Both the position numbers and the translations under genes were made by a program. This document shows positions 1 to 6,094 of a stretch of 6,094 nucleotides of DNA, in pieces; position 1 is the stretch's first letter, and each line of letters starts with the position of its first letter. The stretch spans positions 1-6,094 of the forward strand of contig NZ_CAHJWD020000349.1 of assembly GCF_903642095.1 (NCBI RefSeq), given 5' to 3'. The notes below the pieces were generated by a model. That model was not told the DNA's origin. It made no database searches and was given only the letters and a program-made list of their open reading frames with translations. The stretch comes from Bathymodiolus brooksi thiotrophic gill symbiont (lineage in GTDB: Bacteria > Pseudomonadota > Gammaproteobacteria > PS1 > Pseudothioglobaceae).

Positions 1-74
1 ACCTTTAAGAGGGTAGAAACTGAATATTGTTAATTATTCATTCGGTGTAAAGGTTTTTTATAAAGAGCTTTAAA

Positions 75-2222
75 TTAGGTTTGTTGTTGCAGTTGATAAA
101 GCTTTGCATAACCACCCTTTTTGTCTATTAGTTCTTGGTGGGTGCCTTGTTCGGTGATTTTGCCGTTGTCGATAAAAATGATGATGTCTGCGTATTTGAT
201 GGTGTTGAGGCGATGGGCGACTGAGATGATGGTTCTGTTTTCTCTTATTTTTGGTAGGTGGTTTAAAATGACGCGTTCTGATTCGTAGTCTAGGGCGGAG
301 GTTGCTTCGTCTAGGATGAGGATTTTGGGGTTGTTTATTAGGGCGCGCATAAAGGCGATTCTTTGTCGTTGGCCACCGGATAGGTTGCTGCCTTTTTCGC
401 TGAGCATGGTTTCGTACTCTTGGGGGAGTTCTTTGATGAAGTCGGCGCCGCACATTGTGGCAACGGCTTGTATTTGTTCCATTTTGACATCGGGATTGGC
501 GATTTTAAGGTTGTTGATTAGGGTGTCTTGGAACAATTCGCTGTCTTGTAGGACGACACCCATATTCATTCTCAATTCGGTTGGTGAGAGGGTTCTAATG
601 TCTAAGCCATCTATTAAGATTTCCCCTGTGGTGGGGCGGTAGAACATTTGTAATAATTTGGTTAGTGTGCTTTTTCCAGAGCCAGAGGGGCCTGTTATGC
701 CGAGCATACAGCCGGATTTTAGGGTTAAATTAATGTTTGATAGGACGGGGGGTAATTCTTTTTTGTAAGTGAAGTAGACGCCTTTGAAAATGATATTGCC
801 TGAGAGGTTGTTGAGGAACATATTTTTTGGTAATTCTTCTAGTGGTTCTTTGAGGATAAGGCTGATTTTTTTAATAGAAACTAATGTGTATTGAAAATCT
901 TGCCATATTTGTGCTAGGCGAATAACGGGTTCTGCAACATAATTAGAATACATACGAAAGGCGATAAAGGCACCGATGGTTAAGTTGCCTTCTAATACTT
1001 CGGTAATGCCTAGCCATAAAATGACAATAACCATTATTTTATTAATAAATGAAATACCTTGCATGGAGAAAATACTGGTTAACTCTGCTTTGGCGTAAGC
1101 GTTTTGATATTTTCCCAATCGTTTTTCCCATTGTTGGATAAATCGGTGTTCTGTTGCCATTGATTTGATGGAATGAATGCCATACAAGGTTTCGGTTAAT
1201 AAGGCGGTGTTTTCTGCGTTTGCATCAAAACATTTCTCGCTTCGTTTACGCACAACTGGGCCTATTATTAGCCAAAAGAAAAAATAAATTAGCAAGAATA
1301 TTAAGACGATGACGGTCATAAAAACAGAGTATTGAAACATAACCGAGAAAAACACCACAACAAAAATTAAATCAATCACCAAGGTGAGGGAATTGCCTGT
1401 CATAAATTGCCTAATATTTGCCATTTCCCTCATAAAGGCGGTTATTTTGCCAATTTGATTATTTTGAAAAAAAGACAATTGCAATTGCATTAAATGTTCG
1501 TAAATACGACTGGTTAATTCTGAATCAATCTTAGAAGTGAGATTGGAAAAGGCAAAGGAACGCATTAGTAAAAACATCGGGTCAACCAAGGCAAAAAATA
1601 ACATTGCAATCATCACAGTTTGCAGATTAGTCGGGTTAAAACTGGGTAATGCGCTGTCTAAAAAATATTGGAACAACAAGGGAGTGAGGAGCATAATCAG
1701 CTGAATCATAATGGAGATAAAAATCACCGATAAAAATTGTTTTTTATGTTTTTTGATTGAGGGTAAAAACCATTGGAAAATAGACTCTTTTTTAATGGCA
1801 ACATTTTGCACAGTGTTGGCATCGTATTCTTCTAAATTATTGGCAATGGCAATACAGGAGTTTTGCCAAATTTGATGACTATCTTGTGCACTTATCTGCC
1901 ACCTGTCCATACCATCAAACACAGTGAGATCTTGCCCGTCAAATGCTTCAAGAAGGAGCCAATTATTTTGGCATTCAATGAGCACGGGTAGGTGTAATTT
2001 GCCTAATTGATTTAGGTCAATTTGTATATATTCGGCATTAACACCTGCCCATTTAATGGCATATATTAGTTCCGTTTGGCTTAAATTATCCTCTTGACTG
2101 TTGACCAATAAATGGCTGATGCTCGTCAGCTCAATATTTTTTTCAAAATGCCTTAGTAATTGAACAATACAGCGTAAAGCACGGTTATTAGCCGTGAGAT
2201 TAACGCTCTTTAAGTCCTTCAT
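75..2222 (-). CDS. Type I secretion ABC transporter (HlyB/RtxE-like permease-ATPase), second of two
   Basis: This gene encodes 715 residues from the ATG at 2222; the frame extends back to a TTG at 2258, but the GGAG site fits 2222. Residues 1-135 form a degenerate C39 peptidase domain. The conserved non-catalytic Cys is kept (Cys18 in LRCIVQLL), the catalytic Cys position is Arg14, and the His position reads NNW (residues 86-88). Only the Asp (VFDG) remains, so no leader cleavage is expected. Membrane helices lie near 162-185, 200-221, 280-297, 299-321, 390-410 and 414-430. The ATPase domain has A-loop Tyr486, Walker A 511-519 (GPSGSGKST), Q-loop Gln559, LSGGQ 614-618, Walker B Asp638 with Glu639, switch His670, and a standard tail (EQGTHQELI). 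It is a diverged paralogue of the first ABC protein and overlaps the adaptor gene by 23 bp. It probably forms a heterodimer with the first ABC protein, as proposed for Vibrio RtxB/RtxE. Its ATPase third differs in base composition from the rest of the operon. Confidence 0.95.
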   Translation of the reverse strand: MKDLKSVNLTANNRALRCIVQLLRHFEKNIELTSISHLLVNSQEDNLSQTELIYAIKWAGVNAEYIQIDLNQLGKLHLPVLIECQNNWLLLEAFDGQDLTVFDGMDRWQISAQDSHQIWQNSCIAIANNLEEYDANTVQNVAIKKESIFQWFLPSIKKHKKQFLSVIFISIMIQLIMLLTPLLFQYFLDSALPSFNPTNLQTVMIAMLFFALVDPMFLLMRSFAFSNLTSKIDSELTSRIYEHLMQLQLSFFQNNQIGKITAFMREMANIRQFMTGNSLTLVIDLIFVVVFFSVMFQYSVFMTVIVLIFLLIYFFFWLIIGPVVRKRSEKCFDANAENTALLTETLYGIHSIKSMATEHRFIQQWEKRLGKYQNAYAKAELTSIFSMQGISFINKIMVIVILWLGITEVLEGNLTIGAFIAFRMYSNYVAEPVIRLAQIWQDFQYTLVSIKKISLILKEPLEELPKNMFLNNLSGNIIFKGVYFTYKKELPPVLSNINLTLKSGCMLGITGPSGSGKSTLTKLLQMFYRPTTGEILIDGLDIRTLSPTELRMNMGVVLQDSELFQDTLINNLKIANPDVKMEQIQAVATMCGADFIKELPQEYETMLSEKGSNLSGGQRQRIAFMRALINNPKILILDEATSALDYESERVILNHLPKIRENRTIISVAHRLNTIKYADIIIFIDNGKITEQGTHQELIDKKGGYAKLYQLQQQT

Positions 2223-3570
2223 TGACATGCTCCAAAACAGGTGATAATAAATAGTCAATCACACGGCGGCGACCTGTTTCTATTCTGACAACGACTGATA
2301 AGCCTGCGTGTAAGTGTGTTATTTTGCCCTTGTGTCGTATTTTGTTGTCCTTGAGACTGATGGTGGCTAAAAAAACATATCCCAACTCTTTGTCTTCAAT
2401 AGAATCTTGGTAAATATTTTCAACCACTCCATCAATTGCACCGTATTTTATATAATTAAAGGCATCCAATTGCACGCTTGCCACTTGCCCAGTACGCACA
2501 AAGCCAACATCCTTATTTAATATTTTCACCTCTGCTTGTAGGGAAAGTTTGCCTATGGGGACAATGGACATTAATTCTTGTGCAGAGGTTACCACTCCGC
2601 CAATTGTGTTGATGGTAATTTCTTGCACAAAGCCTTCTATTGGGGCATAAAGACGCATTGTTTGCCGCTGGTTTTGATATTTTTTTATAGCCTCTGAGGA
2701 TTCAATAATGTCCAATTGATTTTTTTGATATTCTTTGTAGATTTTATTTTTCTTTTGACTGATAGCAAATTTTTTATTACTTTTTTCTAATTGACGATTG
2801 TTATTTAATTCGTGCAGTTTAGATTGTTTGCTTAGCAGTTCTTTTTTAGATTGCAGTAATTCCTTTTGTGCTTGCAGAAATTGCAATTCGGAAATATCTT
2901 GATTGTCAAAAAAACGACTGAACATATCCACACGCTTGCGTGCATTCTTCAGCATAGATTGCTCTAATTTAATTTCCTTTTTTAAATTGTTACTGGCTTT
3001 TCTTAGGTTCTCAATTTTGGCGTTAAATTGTGCAACTTGTTTAAAAAATTCTTCCAAATCTAGAGTAGCTTGCTTATTGCGTAAGGTGCCAATTGGCGTG
3101 GTATTTTGAGTATTTTCATCTTGTTCTATTTGCTCAATAATAGGGAAAATGTATTTAAAATTCTGCTGATTTTGTCGATAGAATGATAATTTTGCCTCTA
3201 AATTGGCAATATTGGTTTTTGCATCTACATCGCTAAGTTGCACCAACAAATCCCCTTTTTGCACAACTTGCCCTTCTTTGACATAAATTTTTTCAATTTT
3301 ACCTGCATTCAGCGGTTGAATTTTTTGCGACTTACCAGAGACAATTAACTTGCCTGTGGTGTTTGCATAAATGGCAATGTGGCTGAAATAAGCCCATAGC
3401 AACACCGCTATTACAAACAACACCACACCCCAGCCAATGAGGCGAGAGAAATTTGTCGGCGCTTGCTTTTGAATGCGTAAATAGGTGGGGGAAAATTCAA
3501 ACGCCTTGTTATCGGTTTTTTTGCTGGCAAAGATTGAAGCAAGTTTTTTCTTAAATAAATGATAATTCAT
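2200..3570 (-). CDS. HlyD/RtxD-like periplasmic adaptor (membrane fusion protein) of type I secretion
   Basis: This is a 456-residue adaptor that links the inner-membrane ABC proteins to a TolC-type outer-membrane channel. A cytosolic N-terminus of about 42 basic residues is followed by a single membrane anchor at 43-63 (LIGWGVVLFVIAVLLWAYF). The periplasmic part has the first lipoyl half-motif at 83-113 (IQPLNAGKIEKIYVKEGQVV), a long Lys/Gln-rich alpha-helical hairpin at about 117-305, the second lipoyl half at 306-337 (LYAPIEGFVQEI), and a beta-barrel domain at 340-430 with the family motif GQVASVQLDAFNYIKYG. The tail ETGRRRVIDYLLSPVLEH is a close match to the conserved end of the HlyD family. 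The hairpin tip near 214-232 (SRFFDNQDISELQFLQAQ) lies where HlyD proteins contact TolC. The length is normal for the family. No Shine-Dalgarno is visible; the ATG sits in an ATGA overlap with the preceding stop, so translation is probably coupled to the first ABC gene. Confidence 0.95.
   Translation of the reverse strand: MNYHLFKKKLASIFASKKTDNKAFEFSPTYLRIQKQAPTNFSRLIGWGVVLFVIAVLLWAYFSHIAIYANTTGKLIVSGKSQKIQPLNAGKIEKIYVKEGQVVQKGDLLVQLSDVDAKTNIANLEAKLSFYRQNQQNFKYIFPIIEQIEQDENTQNTTPIGTLRNKQATLDLEEFFKQVAQFNAKIENLRKASNNLKKEIKLEQSMLKNARKRVDMFSRFFDNQDISELQFLQAQKELLQSKKELLSKQSKLHELNNNRQLEKSNKKFAISQKKNKIYKEYQKNQLDIIESSEAIKKYQNQRQTMRLYAPIEGFVQEITINTIGGVVTSAQELMSIVPIGKLSLQAEVKILNKDVGFVRTGQVASVQLDAFNYIKYGAIDGVVENIYQDSIEDKELGYVFLATISLKDNKIRHKGKITHLHAGLSVVVRIETGRRRVIDYLLSPVLEHVNEGLKER
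2230..2233 (-). promoter_or_regulatory. Ribosome binding site that sets the start of the second ABC gene
   Basis: The coding strand reads GGAG, then 7 bases, then ATG at 2222. The same GGAG is only one base from the ATG at 2228, which is too close. The longest possible frame begins with a TTG at 2258 that has no such site. This favours the ATG at 2222. The site lies inside the last codons of the adaptor gene. Confidence 0.65.
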
Positions 3571-5630
3571 GATGGTATGAGAGTTAAATATTTGACCTTA
3601 TCTTCGCCCGTTAAAATGTCGGTTATTTTACCTTTATTAATGACCACCACTCGATCACAAGAGCGAATAGTGGACAAACGATGAGCGATAATAATCACCG
3701 TTTTGCCGCGCGATATTGCGGTCATATTTTGACGAATTAACGCTTGAGATTCTTCGTCTAAGGCAGAAGTTGCTTCATCTAAGATAAGTAATTTTGGTTT
3801 GTCAATAATGGCTCTAGCAAATGCAATTCTTTGCCTTTGTCCACCTGATAAGGACTTGCCACCCTCTTGAATCTCAGTATTGTATCCCAATTGCATTTTG
3901 CGAATAAATTCATCAGCACCTGAGGTTTTTGCTGCTTTAATCACTTGTTCCATAGGCAATGTTGGGTTTTTATGGGCAATATTCAAGCGCACGCTTTCTT
4001 GAAAAAGGTAATTTTCTTGCAAAACAACGCCGATTTGGTCCCTCAATGAATGCACATCTATCTTGTTGATATTAACATTATCAATATAAATATCGCCAGA
4101 ATCGGGAACATATAGGCCTTGTATCAATTTAGCAATTGTGCTTTTTCCAGAGCCAGACCCGCCAACCAAAGCCACACTTTCGCCAATTTCAATGGTTAAA
4201 TTAATATTTTCAAGCACCAAATTACCAGTAGGTGTGTATTTAAAAGACACATTTCTAAGTTCAATTTTGCCTTGTAATTTGTGCAGAGTTTGGTGTGTTT
4301 TCTTCTCAGCAGGTGTATTTAAAATACTGCTTAATCGTTCAACCGCTATTTTCGTTTGTAAAAACTCTTGCCATAATGAAGTGAGCTGATTAAGGGGCTG
4401 CTGAAACATAGACAATAACATATTAAAGGCAATCAATTGTCCAATGGTCATTTTTAACGCAAAGACTTCAGTTGCACCTAGCCATAAAATCAATACCCCC
4501 ACAACTTTTGAAAAAATGCTCACCATTTGCGAGGCAAAAGTATTTAGTTTTTGTAAATTATAATTCACACTAACCATGCTATTGGTTTGTTTGTTCCAGC
4601 GTTTTAACATAACCCGTTCTAATGCCATGCTTTTAATGGTTTCGCTGTTGGAAATGGATTCTGTTAAAAAAGCGGTATTTTTTGCTCCCTTGCTGAATGA
4701 TAACTCAATATATTTGATTAGTTTTGGCGTAAGTAACCAAGCGCTAATAAAATAAAATGGCACCGTAGCAGCGGCCACTAAGGCTATTTTTGGGGAAATG
4801 TAATACATTACAAAAAAAGTGATAAATAAAAACACAAAATCAATGACACTTAACAATGCTTGACCCGTAAAAAATTCACGCACACTGTTAATTTCTTGCG
4901 CCCTACTCACCAATAATCCAACAGATTTACTTTCAAAAAAGGCAATAGGCAAATGTATTAAATGCTTAAATAAACGCACTCCCAAGCCAATATCAATGCG
5001 ATTAGCGGTGTGTAATAATAAATATTCTCGTATGCTCGTTAAGGCGATTTCAAATATATTGGCACTAAGCAGGGCAATCAATAAAATAACCATGGTTGAT
5101 AAAGCATTATTAACCACCACTTTATCAACGACTACTTGGAAAATCAATGGCAAAATCAGTGCCACAATTTTTAAAACGCAAGAAAAACTAATGATTTCTA
5201 ATAAGGTATTGCGATAACGCAAAAATTCAGGAACAAACCACCAAAGTCCAAATTTAGCAGTGTCTTTGACAAAAATAACTTTACCACTCCAAACTTTTTG
5301 AATATCAGACAATTGAAATTGAGCGGGTTCCTTACCGGGGCGTTGAATTAAAACGCCCTCTTTGGAAAGACTGGCAACCACAGAAGGCTGTCCTTCTTTA
5401 GTAAAAAAGACAAAGGGCGCTTTTTTTTGTAGTTTTTTAACAGATAATTTTGCTTTGCTAAACTGAAGCTTTAGTAGATTTTTCTCGGCAAATAAATGCA
5501 GTTTTTTTTCATCAGACACCACATTATCTTTATCCGCTTGAATAAGAATATCCCTGCCAAGAACCTCTTCTCTTAATAACAGAAATAGTGTATAAATTGA
5601 TTGGTAAACTGGTTGCAATACTGAACCCAC
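3567..5630 (-). CDS. Type I secretion ABC transporter (HlyB/RtxB-like permease-ATPase), first of two
   Basis: This is a 687-residue inner-membrane exporter half that hydrolyses ATP to push an unfolded protein through an adaptor/TolC channel. Residues 1-125 form a C39-like domain ending WSGKVIFV. It contains no Cys, and the usual GHF histidine position reads GQPS, so it cannot cleave leaders and presumably docks cargo as in HlyB. Six membrane helices span about 142-440. The ATPase domain shows A-loop Tyr465, Walker A 490-498 (GGSGSGKST), Q-loop Gln538, signature LSGGQ 594-598, Walker B Asp618 with catalytic Glu619, and switch His650; all are canonical. The C-terminus is short: after KGKITD the usual EQG-x-H-x-EL tail is replaced by ILTGEDKVKYLTLIPS. 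The start is a GTG directly after an in-frame TAA, and no ATG follows for about 180 codons. The downstream adaptor gene overlaps its stop. By position it corresponds to RtxB of MARTX systems; the symbol is withheld because this rests on order and family only. Confidence 0.95.
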   Translation of the reverse strand: MGSVLQPVYQSIYTLFLLLREEVLGRDILIQADKDNVVSDEKKLHLFAEKNLLKLQFSKAKLSVKKLQKKAPFVFFTKEGQPSVVASLSKEGVLIQRPGKEPAQFQLSDIQKVWSGKVIFVKDTAKFGLWWFVPEFLRYRNTLLEIISFSCVLKIVALILPLIFQVVVDKVVVNNALSTMVILLIALLSANIFEIALTSIREYLLLHTANRIDIGLGVRLFKHLIHLPIAFFESKSVGLLVSRAQEINSVREFFTGQALLSVIDFVFLFITFFVMYYISPKIALVAAATVPFYFISAWLLTPKLIKYIELSFSKGAKNTAFLTESISNSETIKSMALERVMLKRWNKQTNSMVSVNYNLQKLNTFASQMVSIFSKVVGVLILWLGATEVFALKMTIGQLIAFNMLLSMFQQPLNQLTSLWQEFLQTKIAVERLSSILNTPAEKKTHQTLHKLQGKIELRNVSFKYTPTGNLVLENINLTIEIGESVALVGGSGSGKSTIAKLIQGLYVPDSGDIYIDNVNINKIDVHSLRDQIGVVLQENYLFQESVRLNIAHKNPTLPMEQVIKAAKTSGADEFIRKMQLGYNTEIQEGGKSLSGGQRQRIAFARAIIDKPKLLILDEATSALDEESQALIRQNMTAISRGKTVIIIAHRLSTIRSCDRVVVINKGKITDILTGEDKVKYLTLIPS

Positions 5631-5640
5631 TTAAAAAAAA

Positions 5641-5937
5641 TTATTTACCCTGAGCCTTCTCAATATCCTTCTCAGTTGGAATAATACCAGCCTCTTGAAA
5701 ACGCTGAATCATATCTTTCATTTTGTCATCTTGCATCAGTCCTTCGATGACGCTTAACATATACAAAAAACCATTTAATGGCATGGTGATTTGTCCTAGG
5801 TCGTCAAATTTTGGTTCGTTATTGTTATCATCGGTTGGTTGTTGCTCAGAAGATTGGGCTACTAGGTTCATTTTGACGATGCCATTGTTGACATTAATGG
5901 CACTGATGGTATCTACAAACATATTTTTATTATTCAT
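5641..5937 (-). CDS. Small acidic protein of unknown function at the head of a type I secretion operon
   Basis: This gene encodes 98 residues that I cannot assign to a family with confidence. There is no signal peptide and no convincing membrane helix, so the product should stay in the cytosol. Three parts can be seen. Residues 7-28 (FVDTISAINVNNGIVKMNLV) look like two beta strands joined by an NNG turn. Residues 29-46 form a polar Q/N/D/E-rich linker. Residues 47-82 hold a strand ending ITMP and then a helical stretch (LNGFLYMLSVIEGLMQD, KMKDMIQRFQEA). The short, charged C-terminus ends EKAQGK. There is no Cys or Trp. The layout, strands followed by a P-x-N/G helix, loosely recalls small DUF3467-type proteins, but that is an impression only. 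It lies 23 bp after the upstream gene and 10 bp before the first ABC gene, which suggests co-translation and a role tied to export, for example a cargo chaperone, an immunity factor or an assembly factor. Confidence 0.8.
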   Translation of the reverse strand: MNNKNMFVDTISAINVNNGIVKMNLVAQSSEQQPTDDNNNEPKFDDLGQITMPLNGFLYMLSVIEGLMQDDKMKDMIQRFQEAGIIPTEKDIEKAQGK

Positions 5938-5945
5938 ATTTTTTA

Positions 5946-5950
5946 CTCTT
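5946..5950 (-). promoter_or_regulatory. Weak ribosome binding site for the 98-residue protein
   Basis: The coding strand reads AAGAG followed by 8 bases and then ATG at 5937. This is a short but correctly spaced Shine-Dalgarno match and supports the ATG at 5937 over the in-frame ATG five codons later. The surrounding leader is almost pure A/T, which should leave it unstructured. Confidence 0.45.
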
Positions 5951-5960
5951 TTTTATTTTA

Positions 5961-6092
5961 TTAAATTAAATTTTTCATAACTTCGGGAATATTATAACCA
6001 ACCTTGGCTTCGGACCATAATTGATTAACTTCTTTTTTGTAATTAACTGCTCCTTCGGTGTCGGCGAATGAGTCAAAAGATGACATATATTC
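5961..6092 (-). CDS. C-terminal end of an unidentified protein (gene runs off the right edge)
   Basis: Only the last 43 codons and a TAA stop (5961-5963) are inside the window; the gene begins beyond 6094. Of the three minus-strand frames here, this is the only one that ends just before the next gene and reads like ordinary protein. The visible part starts EYMSSFDSFADTEG, has a mixed-charge middle (YKKEVNQLWSEAK) and ends PEVMKNLI. It looks like an alpha-helical soluble end with no membrane segment and no RTX nonapeptide repeats. The stop lies 23 bp before the next gene on the same strand, so it probably belongs to the same transcript as the secretion genes. Type I secretion substrates carry their export signal in roughly their last 60 residues, so this tail could be the end of the cargo, but an enzyme or accessory protein is equally possible. 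I do not recognise the family. Confidence 0.7.
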   Translation of the reverse strand, partial: EYMSSFDSFADTEGAVNYKKEVNQLWSEAKVGYNIPEVMKNLI

Positions 6093-6094
6093 AA

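Noticed and set aside
55..74. Rho-independent terminator directly after the second ABC gene
   Set aside because: Only a five-base stem (TAAAG/CTTTA around 61-72) is present, and no T run follows it in the minus-strand direction. It is too weak to call.
70..453. Minus-strand open frame of 127 codons overlapping the end of the second ABC gene
   Set aside because: It is out of frame with a fully motif-bearing ATPase domain, and its product is a low-complexity Arg/His/Pro/Gln-rich string. It is a by-product of the C-rich codon use in that region.
316..642. Plus-strand open frame opposite the second ABC ATPase domain
   Set aside because: It is antisense to conserved ATPase motifs, has no ribosome binding site and no recognisable product. 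It is a shadow of the real gene, as are the shorter plus-strand frames near 2903, 4138, 4996 and 5723.
2223..2258. Longer start (TTG at 2258) for the second ABC protein
   Set aside because: It would add 12 residues with no family match (starting with TTG then TIYYHLFWS) and has no Shine-Dalgarno. The ATG at 2222 has GGAG at 7 bases.
667..4157. A 20 bp identical repeat (plus strand 667-686 and 4138-4157) as a possible recombination or mobile-element repeat
   Set aside because: Both copies encode the Walker A loop of the two paralogous ABC genes, so conservation of the protein motif explains the identity. Similar short matches occur at the LWLG-x-TEV membrane motif.
75..5630. Bacteriocin exporter with leader peptidase
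   Set aside because: Both N-terminal domains lack the catalytic Cys and His of C39 peptidases, and no double-glycine leader peptide gene is visible.
1..6094. CRISPR array, tRNA, rRNA, insertion sequence or promoter
   Set aside because: No regularly spaced repeats, no RNA-gene fold, no transposase and no intergenic gap longer than 23 bp between genes. The operon promoter must lie to the right of the window.

Overview
The window is AT-rich: about 31% GC in a sampled 300 bp of the adaptor gene, 40% in the first ABC gene's ATPase region, and 46% near the left end. It carries one tightly packed operon read entirely on the minus strand, from right to left. The gene families (HlyB-type ABC transporters and an HlyD-type membrane fusion protein) point to a Gram-negative proteobacterium. 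The low GC and the RTX-toxin-like secretion set would fit a marine gammaproteobacterium, for example the sulfur-oxidising SUP05/Thioglobaceae symbiont group. That placement is inference only, since no taxonomic marker gene is present.

In transcription order the layout is as follows. (1) 6092..5961 is the last 43 codons of a gene that enters from the right edge; its product is not recognised. (2) After a 23 bp gap, 5937..5641 encodes a 98-residue acidic cytosolic-looking protein of unknown function. (3) After 10 bp, 5630..3567 encodes a HlyB-like ABC exporter with a catalytically dead C39-like N-terminal domain. (4) 3570..2200 encodes an HlyD-like periplasmic adaptor whose ATG overlaps the previous stop in an ATGA junction. 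(5) 2222..75 encodes a second, different HlyB-like ABC exporter, also with a dead C39-like domain, overlapping the adaptor gene by 23 bp. Positions 1-74 are non-coding.

The order ABC / adaptor / ABC matches the atypical type I secretion system of MARTX toxins in Vibrio (rtxB-rtxD-rtxE), in which two distinct ABC proteins work with one adaptor and TolC. Both ATPases here keep every canonical catalytic motif, and neither N-terminal domain can be a leader peptidase. The likely job is therefore export of a large cargo carrying an uncleaved C-terminal signal, not processing of a bacteriocin with a double-glycine leader. No outer-membrane TolC partner and no identifiable RTX cargo lies in the window. 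The truncated gene at the right edge is a positional candidate for cargo or accessory.

The most unusual points are the small unknown protein built into the secretion operon, the unidentified truncated gene just upstream, and a sharp change in base composition and strand skew over the ATPase domain of the second ABC gene, which suggests a mosaic gene. No RNA gene, mobile element, CRISPR array, promoter or convincing terminator was seen.
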